Source: Maritimibacter sp. HL-12
GTDB lineage: Bacteria; Pseudomonadota; Alphaproteobacteria; Rhodobacterales; Rhodobacteraceae
Direction: 5' to 3'
Assembly: GCF_900177545.1 (NCBI RefSeq)
Contig: NZ_FXBQ01000001.1
Location: 1,196,122-1,260,121 of the forward strand
Length of the DNA: 64,000 nt
The notes below the pieces were generated by a model. It had not been told where the DNA came from and searched no databases. It worked only from the letters and a program-made list of their open reading frames with translations. Within the stretch, counting starts at the first letter, position 1, and every line of letters begins with the position of its first letter. A program made the translations under genes and the position numbers. Of the stretch, positions 27,401-35,055 are shown piece after piece.

Positions 27401-27860
27401 TGATCAACTCGGCGATCTGGCCCTGCCGCACCAGCGCCGGGCTGTGCGCGCCGGTCGAGGCATCGGCAAACAGCATCTGCACGTCGCGCGCCCGCACATC
27501 CTTGGCGTTGACCTTGTAGGCGCTGCCGGCATCGCGGGTGATCCGGCGGACGATCTCCAGCCCGTCGGCATCGTTGAATCCGGCCGGCGCGAGGCGCTCG
27601 GAATTGTCGATGGTGAGCGCCACCTCGGCGAAGTTGCGCGCGGGCCGGGTGGCGGCACCGGCGAAGATCACGTCTTCCATGCCGCCGCCGCGCATCGCGC
27701 TGGCGCGGTTCTCCCCCATCACCCAGCGCATCGCTTCAAGCAGGTTGGACTTGCCGCAGCCATTCGGTCCGACAACGCCGGTCAGCCCGTCGGCGATCAC
27801 CAGATCGGTCGGATCGACAAAGCTCTTGAAGCCATTGAGCCTGAGTTTGGAGAAGCGCAA
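24405..27860 (-). CDS. smc: Chromosome segregation ATPase SMC
   Basis: 1151 residues, the usual SMC size. The N-terminal Walker A is GPNGCGKSN (residues 31-39). Two long coiled coils, rich in Ala, Glu and Arg, flank a hinge around IDMLRVAPGYEKALGAAL, and the C-terminal head has the LLSGGEQTLTALAL signature and the Walker B VLDEVDAPLDDANV. It compacts and aligns sister chromosomes with ScpA and ScpB, which are not here. The start is TTG at 27860 (giving RFSKLRLNGFKSF) with AAGGGG eight bases upstream; the open frame continues far beyond but lacks homology. Confidence 0.95.
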   Translation of the reverse strand: MRFSKLRLNGFKSFVDPTDLVIADGLTGVVGPNGCGKSNLLEAMRWVMGENRASAMRGGGMEDVIFAGAATRPARNFAEVALTIDNSERLAPAGFNDADGLEIVRRITRDAGSAYKVNAKDVRARDVQMLFADASTGAHSPALVRQGQIAELINAKPKNRRRILEEAAGISGLYQRRHEAELKLRGTEANLTRVDDVIEQLAGQLAQLARQARQAQRYRAIGAELRKAEGLLLYRRWREADEARLAADQALTERAKEAAEAETASRSAAKTRQAAEDRLPPLREEEAIAAAVLQRLQVGRDQLADQEAQAQGRIDTLKARIAQLERDMDREEALNRDAGETIERLDWEARELAKAGEGHEARLEAASEAAREAKRVLAEREDALSQLTEDVARLAARHQSAQRLLDDNRKTLEKSEAEAERARVAMNEAATALATARAQFATAEAAQAEAAARAEAAEAALVAADEARGTAQAREADARAERSEAEGEANALRAEVMALAKLLERDTREGGQVIDMLRVAPGYEKALGAALADDLRAPAVAEDAASGWALMPGYSQPQTLPDGVTALSNHVTVPEVLARRMAQVGLVAPEDGARLQAALKPGQRLVSREGDLWRWDGFRAGAEDAPSTAALRLEQLNRLEGLKQELERASARADGAMRAHETLRDDLARATEADRAAREARREADRAMAEGARALSRAEADSNLAAGKLENLRLAVTRNEEEALAARARLKEAEAALAGLGDLDAARVEVEDVKLTVEASRMTMLARRSAHDEIRREGEARVKRAQEVTKEISGWRHRLETAGRRIAELAERKTGSEAELKEATAAPAELAAKREELAREIANAEARRAKALDMLTGAEGALRAAMGEERDAERRAGEAREARARAEARADAARETVAYAAERISEDQETTPEGLLESLGEDPDKMPSSDQIEHDVNRLKRQRDALGAVNLRAEEDAREVQEEHDNLVHEKNDLEEAIKKLRAGIASLNREGRERLLTAFEQVNASFGLLFTHLFGGGEANLVLVESDDPLEAGLEIMCQPPGKKLSTLSLLSGGEQTLTALALIFAVFLANPAPICVLDEVDAPLDDANVTRFCDLLDEMTRRTDTRFLIITHHAVTMARMDRLFGVTMGEQGVSQLVSVDLKKAETLVA

Positions 27861-28061
27861 CCGGCTCGCCCCTTGTTGATTCCATTGACCAGACAGTTTC
27901 TCGGTGCACCAGGTCAGAGTCAACGCGCACGCCCCACGATATGGGAGAAGGTGGCAGGTTATCCACAACATCTTGCAAAGCTCTGCGCGGGTCCTGTCGC
28001 TCCTCCGCGCTTGCCCGTCGCAATCGCGCTTGACGCGGACGCCCGGCGCGCGCCACAAGGG

Positions 28062-28256
28062 AGGGGCATGGTTCCCACAGGGCGCAAAGCGCCTTGGGAG
28101 AATAGGGAATGCGGAACGGGCGACCCAAGCAGGGGCCCATAGCCGCAGCCGCCCCCGCGACTGTATGCGGTGAGCGACCGCCACACGCCACTGATGCCCG
28201 CCCGGGCGTCGGGAAGGCGGCGGAAGCCTCGACCCGCAAGCCAGGAGACCTGCCAT
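28062..28256 (+). ncRNA. Cobalamin riboswitch
   Basis: The conserved core is readable: a GGTTCCC/GGGAGAATAGGGAA start, GCCGCCCCCGCGACTGT in the middle (about 28150-28166), GCCACACGCCACTG after it, GGGAAGG, and the B12 box AAGCCAGGAGACCTGCC at 28238-28254. It precedes the CbiM-like, cobW, cobN block. Just downstream, CCCGTC (28272-28277) pairs with GACGGG (28283-28288) two bases before the AAGGAG ribosome site, a plausible expression platform that would block translation when B12 is bound. Confidence 0.95.
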
Positions 28257-28305
28257 GCCTACATCAACCCACCCGTCGGGGAGACGGGCAAAGGAGTGAA
28301 CGAAC

Positions 28306-28977
28306 ATGCATATCGAACCCGGCCTTGTTGCGCCTGCAAAGATGATTGTCGCCTATGCCACCGCCGGTGGCGCGGGGCTCTGGACCGCCAAGCTCGCCTG
28401 GGAGGCGCTGAAGGAACGCGGCCTCACCTCGCTTGCCGCGCGCACCGCCGCCACCACGGCGCTGGTGTTTTCCTTCTTCGAAATCCTGCCGCACTACCCG
28501 GTCGGCGTTTCGGAGGTGCACTTCATCCTCGGCTCCACGCTGCTCCTGATCTTCGGCGCGGCCCCGGCGGCGATCGGCCTGGCGCTCGGCCTGCTCGCAC
28601 AGGGCTTGCTCTTCGCGCCCTTCGACCTGCCGCAATACGCCGCCAACATCACCACGCTGCTGGTGCCGCTGTTCGCGATCAAGGCGCTGGCCGACCGGAT
28701 CATCGCGCCCGAAACGCCTTACGTCGATCTCAAGTATCGTCAGGCCCTCGCGCTTTCGACCACCTACCAGGGCGGAATCGTCGCCTGGGTGGCGTTCTGG
28801 GCGCTCTACGGTCAGGGCTTCGGTGCCGACAACATGGCCTCGGTGGTGACCTTCGGTGGCGCCTACATGCTGGTGGTGCTGCTCGAACCGCTGATCGACC
28901 TCGCGGTGCTCGCAGGTGCCAAAACGGTGCGCGGGCTGGAAAAAACCGGCCTCGTGACCCCGCGCCTCTTCGCCTGA
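28306..28977 (+). CDS. CbiM-like energy-coupling-factor cobalt transport protein
   Basis: 223 residues with about six hydrophobic helices. It starts MHIEPGL, keeping the second-position histidine that CbiM proteins use to bind Co(II), and has a CbiM-like core (GVSEVHFILGS, GLALGLLAQGLLFAPFDLPQYAANITTL). The cobalamin riboswitch and its AAGGAG site lie directly upstream. No CbiN, CbiQ or CbiO follows, so it either acts as a solo S-unit or shares an energy module encoded elsewhere. Cobalt as substrate is inferred from riboswitch and neighbours. Confidence 0.8.
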   Translation: MHIEPGLVAPAKMIVAYATAGGAGLWTAKLAWEALKERGLTSLAARTAATTALVFSFFEILPHYPVGVSEVHFILGSTLLLIFGAAPAAIGLALGLLAQGLLFAPFDLPQYAANITTLLVPLFAIKALADRIIAPETPYVDLKYRQALALSTTYQGGIVAWVAFWALYGQGFGADNMASVVTFGGAYMLVVLLEPLIDLAVLAGAKTVRGLEKTGLVTPRLFA

Positions 28978-29000
28978 GCGACCATTTCCGAGGCTATCCG

Positions 29001-29029
29001 CCGGGGCTTGCCCAAGCCCCGGCCCTTTT
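29001..29029 (+). terminator. Strong hairpin between the CbiM-like gene and cobW
   Basis: CCGGGGCTT (29001-29009) pairs perfectly with AAGCCCCGG (29014-29022) around a 4-base loop, followed by CCC and TTTT. It sits 23 bases after the permease stop and 25 bases before the cobW ATG, so it probably ends or attenuates the riboswitch transcript. Confidence 0.65.
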
Positions 29030-29053
29030 CCGTTTTCGCGCCCGGAGCCTGAC

Positions 29054-30115
29054 ATGAAAAAGATTCCCACAACCGTCGTCACCGGCTTTCTCGGTGCCGG
29101 CAAGACTACCCTGATCCGCCACCTGCTCGACAACGCCGATGGCCGCCGGATCGCCCTCATCATCAACGAGTTCGGCGATCTTGGCGTCGATGGCGACCTG
29201 CTGAAGGGCTGTGGCGACGAAACCTGCTCGGACGACGATATCTTCGAGCTGTCGAACGGCTGCATCTGCTGCACCGTGGCGGAGGATTTCATCCCCACCA
29301 TGGAAGCCCTGCTCGCCCGGCCCGATGCGCCCGACCATATCGTGATCGAAACCTCCGGACTGGCGCTGCCGCAACCGCTGGTGCGGGCCTTCCAGTGGCC
29401 GCAGATCGCCACCCGCGTCACCGTCGATGGCGTGGTCACGGTGGTTGACGGCAAGGCCGTGGCCGAGGGGCGCTTCGCCGCCAACCTCGCCGCCGTCGAA
29501 GCCCAGCGCAAGGCCGACGATAACCTCGACCACGAAACCCCGCTCTCGGAGCTGTTCGAAGACCAGATCGCCGCGGCCGACATGATCGTGGTCAACAAGA
29601 CCGACCTTCTGGGCGAGACCGAGGCCGACGACCTGGTCGCGAAGCTCATCGCCGAGGCGCGGCCCGGCGTGCACGTCGTGCGCACCAGCATGGGCCGGTT
29701 GCCGGGCGAGGTTCTGCTCGGGATCGAGGCACAGGCCGAGGACAACATGGACGGCCGCGACGAGGGCCACCATCATCATCACCATGATGACGACGATGAC
29801 CACGATCACGATCATCACCACGACCACGGCCACGATGAGTTTGAAACCTTCGTGGTGGAGCGCGCGGAGGTGGCCGATCCGGTGGCGTTCTCCTCGCAGG
29901 TGGCCGAGGTGATCCGGGCGCATGACATCTTGCGCCTCAAGGGTTTCGTCGCGGTTTCCGGCAAGCCGATGCGGCTCACGCTTCAGGCCGTCGGCCCGCG
30001 GGTCGACAGCTATTTCGACCAGCCCTTCGGCGATGCCCCGCGCAGCACCCGTCTCGTCGTGATCGGTCAGGCCGGACTTGACCGGAAAGCGATCGCGGAG
30101 GCGCTGTCGGCATGA
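29054..30115 (+). CDS. cobW: CobW GTP-dependent metallochaperone
   Basis: 353 residues of the COG0523 GTPase family. Walker A is GFLGAGKTTL (residues 11-20), the metal-binding CICC motif is at residues 70-73, and NKTD lies near residue 195. A long His/Asp stretch follows near residues 236-260, then the C-terminal CobW_C domain. CobW is thought to hand Co(II) to the CobNST chelatase, and cobN follows 0.8 kb on. The stop overlaps the ATG of the GNAT gene. Confidence 0.94.
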   Translation: MKKIPTTVVTGFLGAGKTTLIRHLLDNADGRRIALIINEFGDLGVDGDLLKGCGDETCSDDDIFELSNGCICCTVAEDFIPTMEALLARPDAPDHIVIETSGLALPQPLVRAFQWPQIATRVTVDGVVTVVDGKAVAEGRFAANLAAVEAQRKADDNLDHETPLSELFEDQIAAADMIVVNKTDLLGETEADDLVAKLIAEARPGVHVVRTSMGRLPGEVLLGIEAQAEDNMDGRDEGHHHHHHDDDDDHDHDHHHDHGHDEFETFVVERAEVADPVAFSSQVAEVIRAHDILRLKGFVAVSGKPMRLTLQAVGPRVDSYFDQPFGDAPRSTRLVVIGQAGLDRKAIAEALSA

Positions 30116-30567
30116 CCTTCACGGTGGAACCGGGTAATCCGCGTGATCCGGCGGCCTCGGCGCTCTTGCGGGCCAGCCACGCGCTGATGCAAAGCCTGTT
30201 TCCACCGGAAGACAATTTTTTCCTCGACATCGACGCGCTCGGCGCGCCGCACATCGCCTTTTTCGTGGCGCGACGCGAGCGCGAAACCCTCGGCACCGGC
30301 GCACTTGCCGACAAGGGTGACTACGGCGAGGTCAAATCCATGTTCGTGGCCGAAGCCGCGCGTGGCCTCGGCGTGGGTGCGGTCCTGCTCGCCCGGCTCG
30401 AAGACGAAGCCCGCGCGCGCGGCCTGCCCGCGCTGATGCTCGAAACCGGCAACCTGCTGCATGCCGCGCACCGGCTCTATGCCCGCGCCGGGTTCACCCC
30501 GCGCGGGCCGTTCGGGGACTACCCCGATGCGGCGTCATCGCTGTTCATGGAAAAGCGGCTGGCGTGA
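30112..30567 (+). CDS. GNAT-family N-acetyltransferase
   Basis: 151 residues with the acetyl-CoA site in EVKSMFVAEAARGLGVGAVLLARLEDEARARG (V-x-x-x-x-R/Q-G-x-G/A pattern around residues 80-90) and the LYARAGFTPRGPFGDY ending typical of GNAT. The ATG overlaps the cobW stop as ATGA, so it is made together with CobW. The substrate is unknown; the place between cobW and cobN suggests, but does not show, a link with cobalt or cobalamin metabolism. Confidence 0.85.
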   Translation: MTFTVEPGNPRDPAASALLRASHALMQSLFPPEDNFFLDIDALGAPHIAFFVARRERETLGTGALADKGDYGEVKSMFVAEAARGLGVGAVLLARLEDEARARGLPALMLETGNLLHAAHRLYARAGFTPRGPFGDYPDAASSLFMEKRLA

Positions 30568-30638
30568 TGCGGAATGCGAGGCTCCGCAGCATGCGCGAAA
30601 CCGGGCCGCGCGGCATCGAAACCGAACCGCGCGCGCGC

Positions 30639-30803
30639 CTACTTGTCCTTGCGCGCCTCGGCAGCGGCCTTCAACCGGGCGAGGAGCTCGGCCTTCGTCT
30701 CGGACTTGCTGTAGGGGTTCTTCGCGGTGCCACGCGCATTATGCTCGACGTGGCGGGGGGCTTTCCTGGCCATCTTCGGCGCTCCTGCTGCCTTGTAATC
30801 CAT
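30639..30803 (-). CDS. Small basic protein, 54 residues
   Basis: Short, strongly basic protein (MDYKAAGAPKMARKAPRHVE, ending in an amphipathic SETKAELLARLKAAAEARKDK helix). GAGGAAAG lies upstream of the ATG at 30803. It resembles no family I can name. It is opposite in direction to its neighbours cobW/GNAT and cobN and sits in the gap between them. Reality rests on the ribosome site and the plausible composition; a chance frame is possible. Confidence 0.55.
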   Translation of the reverse strand: MDYKAAGAPKMARKAPRHVEHNARGTAKNPYSKSETKAELLARLKAAAEARKDK

Positions 30804-30928
30804 CGCTCGCGTCTTTCCTCGATGCGGTGTGCTGCCAAGGCTCATGCCCCAACCCGGCGCGGTGCGCAAGCCTCGCCGGCGTTTTCGCGAGGAACCGCCA
30901 GAACCCGCCAATCCGGGGGCCATGCCTG

Positions 30929-33900
30929 ATGCACCTGCTCGCCGCCACACCCGGACAGATCGACGACGGGCGTGAACCCGTCGATCTCGGCCAGTCGCCC
31001 GCCGACGTGGTCTTCCTCTCCGCCGCCGATACCGAGCTTGCCGCCCTCGCCGAGGCGCGCGCCGAGATGGCCGAGCCGCCGACGCTCAGGCTTGCCAACA
31101 TCACCCACCTCGCTCACCCGATGTCAGTCGATCTGCACATCGACGCCTGCGCGCTGAAATCGCGGCTGGTGATCGCGCGGGTGCTCGGTGGCCTCGGCTA
31201 CTGGCGCTACGGCGTCGAACAATACGCGGCCCACCTGCACGCCGCCGGTGTGCCGCTCGCCCTCCTGCCCGGCGACGACAAGCCCGATCCGGAACTGCGC
31301 CGCCTCTCCACGGTCGGCGATGCCGATTACGATGCGCTCTGGTCCTGCCTCGTCGAAGGCGGGCCGCAGAACGCGGTGACGTTTCTTGCCCACGCAAAGG
31401 CCATGCTCGACGGCCGCGAACGCCCGGCGCCAGCCCGCCCGCTGCTGCGCGCGGGCGTGTTCTGGCCCGGGGCCGGGGTGGCCGATCTCGGCGCGGCGCG
31501 CGCGCACTGGACCGAGGGTGCGCCGGTTGTGCCGATCGTGTTCTACCGCGCACTCGTGCAGGGCGGCGGGCTCGATCCGATCACCCGGCTGGCCGAGGCA
31601 CTGGCCGCGCGTGGGCTGAACCCGCTCCCCGTTTTCGTCGCCTCGCTGAAAGATCCGCTCTCCACCGCCACGCTACAGGCGCTCTTTGCCGAAGCTCCGC
31701 CCAGCGTGATCCTGAACGCCACCTCCTTTGCCGTGGGCTCGCCACACGAAGGCGACGATGGCCCCGAAAACCCGCTCACCATGCCCGAGGCGCAGGCCGC
31801 CCCGGTTTTTCAGGTCGTGCTGTCGGGCGGATCGGAGGCCGCCTGGGCAGACGGGCTCACCGGGCTGTCGGCCCGCGATATCGCGATGAACGTGGCCCTG
31901 CCCGAGGTCGATGGCCGCGTGCTCACCCGGGCGATCAGCTTCAAGGGCGAAGCCTGGTTCGACGAGGCCACGCAATGCCCGATCGCCACCTACCGGGCGC
32001 GCGCCGACCGGGTCGATTTCGTCGCCGACCTCGCCGCGGGCTGGGCGCGGCTGCGCCATACCGCGCCGGAAGATCGCAAGATCGCGCTGGTGCTGGCCAA
32101 CTACCCCAACAAGGACGGTCGGCTCGCCAACGGCGTCGGCCTCGACACCCCTGCCGCCACCGTGCATGCCCTCGGCCTGCTCGACGGCGCGGGTTACCGC
32201 GTCACCGATCCGCCTGCCGACAGCGACGCACTGATGCAGGCGATCATGGCCGGGCCGACCAACTGGCTCACCGACCGGGTGCAGCGCAAAGGCGGCGTCG
32301 AACTTTCGATGGCCGATTACCAGATCGCCTGGGGCCAGCTTCCCGACGCCTTCCGCAAGGCGGTGACCGATCGCTGGGGTCCGCCGGAAGCCGATCCGTT
32401 CCATGAGCCGGGCGCGGTGGATTGCGGCCGCTTCAAGCTCTCGGTGCTCTGGTTCGGCAACGTCGTCGTCGGCCTCCAGCCCGCCCGCGGCTACAACATC
32501 GACCCGACCGACACCTACCACTCCCCCGATCTGCCCCCGCCGCACAATTACATCGCCTTCTACATCTGGCTGCGCCACGTCTTCGGGGCGGATGCGGTGG
32601 TGCACATGGGCAAGCATGGCAATCTCGAATGGCTGCCCGGGAAGGCGCTGGCGCTGTCGGAGGCCTGCGCGCCCGAGGCGGTGCTGGGGCCGGTGCCGCA
32701 TGTCTACCCCTTCATCGTCAACGATCCGGGTGAGGGCACCCAGGCCAAGCGCCGGGCGCAGGCGGTGATTGTCGACCACCTCACCCCGCCGCTGACGAGG
32801 GCCGAAACCTACGGACCCTTGCGCGATCTGGAGGCGCTGGTGGACGAGTATTACGAGGCCGCCGGGGTCGATCCGCGCCGCATTGAATACCTGCGCCGCG
32901 AGATCCTCACGCTCACCTCTGCCACCGGCCTCGATGCCGACGCCGGGATGAAGGGCGAGGACGAAGACGGCGATCTCGCGAGGCTCGACGCCTATCTCTG
33001 CGATCTCAAGGAAGCCCAGATCCGTGACGGGCTGCATGTGTTCGGCCAATCGCCCGAAGGGCGGCTCGCGCGCGATCTGGTGCAGGCGCTGGTGCGGGTG
33101 CCGCGCGGCGATGGCAAGGGCGGCAATGCCTCGCTGATCCGCGCGCTGGCGGCCGATTTCGCGCTGGCCTTCGATCCGCTGGATTGCGACATGGCCGCGC
33201 CGTGGGAAGGCCCCCGGCCCCAGGCGCTGACCGCCCCCGGTGCCTGGCGCTCGCAGGGCGACACGGTGGAGCGGCTGGAGCTTTTTGCCGCCCGGTTGAT
33301 CGACGGCGAGCTGGCTGCGCCGGGGCCGGCGAGCCGCGCGGTGATGGATGAGGTCACCTCGCGCGTCCGACCTGCCGTCGTCACCTCCGGCCCCGCCGAG
33401 GGCGCAGGGCTTCTCACCGCGCTCGAGGGCCGCTTCCTTGCGCCCGGACCCTCCGGCGCGCCTACCCGCGGGCGGCTCGACGTTCTGCCCACGGGCCGCA
33501 ACTTCTACTCGGTCGATACCCGCGCCGTGCCCACACCCACGGCCTGGGCGCTGGGGTGGAAATCGGCGAACCTGCTGATCGAGAAACACCTGCAATCCGA
33601 GGGCGACTGGCCGCGCGCCATGCTCATCACCGCATGGGGCACCGCCAACATGCGCACCGGCGGCGACGACATCGCCCAGGCCCTCGCGCTGATGGGGGTG
33701 AAACCGACATGGGACAGCGCCAACCGCCGCGTCACCGGCTTCGAGATCATCCCGCACACCGCGTTGGGGCGACCGCGCGTGGATGTCACGCTGCGGGTGT
33801 CGGGCTTTTTCCGCGATGCCTTCCCCGGCCTGATCGCGCTGGTCGATTCAGCGGCCCGCGCGGTGATGGCGCTGGACGAACCGGAGGAAGCGAATCCCGC

Positions 33901-34621
33901 CGCCGCACGTGCACGCGTCGAAGGCCGTCAGACGCGGGTCTATGGCTCCAAGCCCGGGGCCTATGGGGCGGGGCTACAGGCACTGATCGACGAGCGGATC
34001 TGGAGCGACAAGGCCGATCTCGCCGAGGCCTACCTTGAATGGGGCGGCTATGCCTATGGCGCGGGCGTGGAAGGCGAACGCGACCGCGCCGGCTTCGAGG
34101 CGCGGCTGGGCGAGGCCGAGGCCATCGTGCAGAATCAGGACAACCGCGAGCATGATCTGCTCGATTCGGACGATTACTACCAGTTCGAAGGCGGCGCAGC
34201 GGCGGCCGTGGCCACGCTTCAGGGCCGTGACCGCCCGATCTATCACAACGACCACTCCCGCCCCGAACGCCCGGTGATCCGCACCCTCGACGAAGAGATC
34301 GGCCGGGTGGTGCGCTCGCGCGTGGTGAACCCGAAGTGGATCGAAGGGGTGAAGCGCCACGGCTACAAGGGCGCGTTCGAGATCGCCGCGACGGTGGATT
34401 ACCTCTTCGCCTTCGCTGCCACCACCGGCGCGGTGAAGCACCACCATTTCGACCTTGTCCACGCCGCCTTTCTCGAAGACGAGGCGACGCGAGATTTCAT
34501 CGCAGAGCACAACGCGCCCGCGCTGCGGGAAATCGCCCAGCGGCTTTCAGAGGCAATCGAGCGCGGCTTGTGGCTGCCGCGATCCAATTCCGCACGCAGC
34601 TTGCTCAAGGCGCTGAGCTAG
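30929..34621 (+). CDS. cobN: Cobaltochelatase large subunit CobN
   Basis: 1230 residues, close to the size of known CobN. It inserts Co(II) into hydrogenobyrinic acid a,c-diamide with the CobS/CobT AAA+ partners, using ATP. Recognisable segments: VLANYPNKDGRLANGVGLDTPAA, HNYIAFYIWLRHVFGADAVVHMGKHGNLEWLPGK split over residues 545-575 (HMGKHGNLEWLPGK is a family hallmark), and the C-terminal VYGSKPGAYGAGLQ and DNREHDLLDSDDYYQFEGG. The ATG at 30929 has only a weak GGGGG site. The stop overlaps the end of the opposite lipoprotein gene. Confidence 0.96.
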   Translation: MHLLAATPGQIDDGREPVDLGQSPADVVFLSAADTELAALAEARAEMAEPPTLRLANITHLAHPMSVDLHIDACALKSRLVIARVLGGLGYWRYGVEQYAAHLHAAGVPLALLPGDDKPDPELRRLSTVGDADYDALWSCLVEGGPQNAVTFLAHAKAMLDGRERPAPARPLLRAGVFWPGAGVADLGAARAHWTEGAPVVPIVFYRALVQGGGLDPITRLAEALAARGLNPLPVFVASLKDPLSTATLQALFAEAPPSVILNATSFAVGSPHEGDDGPENPLTMPEAQAAPVFQVVLSGGSEAAWADGLTGLSARDIAMNVALPEVDGRVLTRAISFKGEAWFDEATQCPIATYRARADRVDFVADLAAGWARLRHTAPEDRKIALVLANYPNKDGRLANGVGLDTPAATVHALGLLDGAGYRVTDPPADSDALMQAIMAGPTNWLTDRVQRKGGVELSMADYQIAWGQLPDAFRKAVTDRWGPPEADPFHEPGAVDCGRFKLSVLWFGNVVVGLQPARGYNIDPTDTYHSPDLPPPHNYIAFYIWLRHVFGADAVVHMGKHGNLEWLPGKALALSEACAPEAVLGPVPHVYPFIVNDPGEGTQAKRRAQAVIVDHLTPPLTRAETYGPLRDLEALVDEYYEAAGVDPRRIEYLRREILTLTSATGLDADAGMKGEDEDGDLARLDAYLCDLKEAQIRDGLHVFGQSPEGRLARDLVQALVRVPRGDGKGGNASLIRALAADFALAFDPLDCDMAAPWEGPRPQALTAPGAWRSQGDTVERLELFAARLIDGELAAPGPASRAVMDEVTSRVRPAVVTSGPAEGAGLLTALEGRFLAPGPSGAPTRGRLDVLPTGRNFYSVDTRAVPTPTAWALGWKSANLLIEKHLQSEGDWPRAMLITAWGTANMRTGGDDIAQALALMGVKPTWDSANRRVTGFEIIPHTALGRPRVDVTLRVSGFFRDAFPGLIALVDSAARAVMALDEPEEANPAAARARVEGRQTRVYGSKPGAYGAGLQALIDERIWSDKADLAEAYLEWGGYAYGAGVEGERDRAGFEARLGEAEAIVQNQDNREHDLLDSDDYYQFEGGAAAAVATLQGRDRPIYHNDHSRPERPVIRTLDEEIGRVVRSRVVNPKWIEGVKRHGYKGAFEIAATVDYLFAFAATTGAVKHHHFDLVHAAFLEDEATRDFIAEHNAPALREIAQRLSEAIERGLWLPRSNSARSLLKALS

Positions 34622-34926
34622 CTGCAATCGAGCGCCGCGATCATCAGCGCGGCGTCGCCCTTGAACGAGCCGGAATCAATACCGCAGCCGGTGGTCTGGC
34701 GCACGGCAGCTTCGGCCTTGGCGAACACCTCGCTCATCCGGGGCAGAACCTCGGGCGAGGTGCGGTAGATTTCCACCGCCTCGCCCAGCCGCCAGATCGT
34801 GAAACGACTGCCTTCCACCTCTGCCTCGAACCGTTCGCCGCGCATGAACTGCGGGCTCGGCGAATCACAGCCCGCAAGCAGGGTGACGAGAAAGAGAATC
34901 GGGGCAAGGTGCGATATTCGGATCAT
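34618..34926 (-). CDS. Small putative lipoprotein
   Basis: 102 residues with a lipoprotein signal peptide: hydrophobic APILFLVTLLAG then the acceptor cysteine (LLAGC, Cys near residue 19). The mature part is short and without a family I recognise, with two more cysteines near the C-terminus (TGCGID and LDCS). The start at 34926 is chosen because the signal peptide begins there; the longer frame only adds a leader without homology. It is convergent with cobN and overlaps its last four bases. Confidence 0.65.
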   Translation of the reverse strand: MIRISHLAPILFLVTLLAGCDSPSPQFMRGERFEAEVEGSRFTIWRLGEAVEIYRTSPEVLPRMSEVFAKAEAAVRQTTGCGIDSGSFKGDAALMIAALDCS

Positions 34927-35055
34927 AGTGCCAGTTTCCCAGAACACAGTTAATAAAGGGTAAATCCCCCTGCGTCCGCGTGCCGCACTTACGGATGCCG
35001 CCATGCGTGTTAGCTATATTCCAAATCCTGAATATGACAATTATGGAGCTGTCAC

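Noticed and set aside
27959-27967. TTATCCACA, a perfect DnaA box, upstream of smc
   Set aside because: A single box with no AT-rich unwinding element or neighbours; chance is likely, and no origin is supported.
31673-33757. 694-residue minus-strand ORF inside cobN
   Set aside because: Shadow of cobN: low-complexity composition, no motif, no ribosome site.
34950-34965. CtrA-like TTAA-N7-TAAA site before the ten-helix membrane gene
   Set aside because: The second half is not TTAA and no cell-cycle link is evident; similar near-matches occur at 37153.
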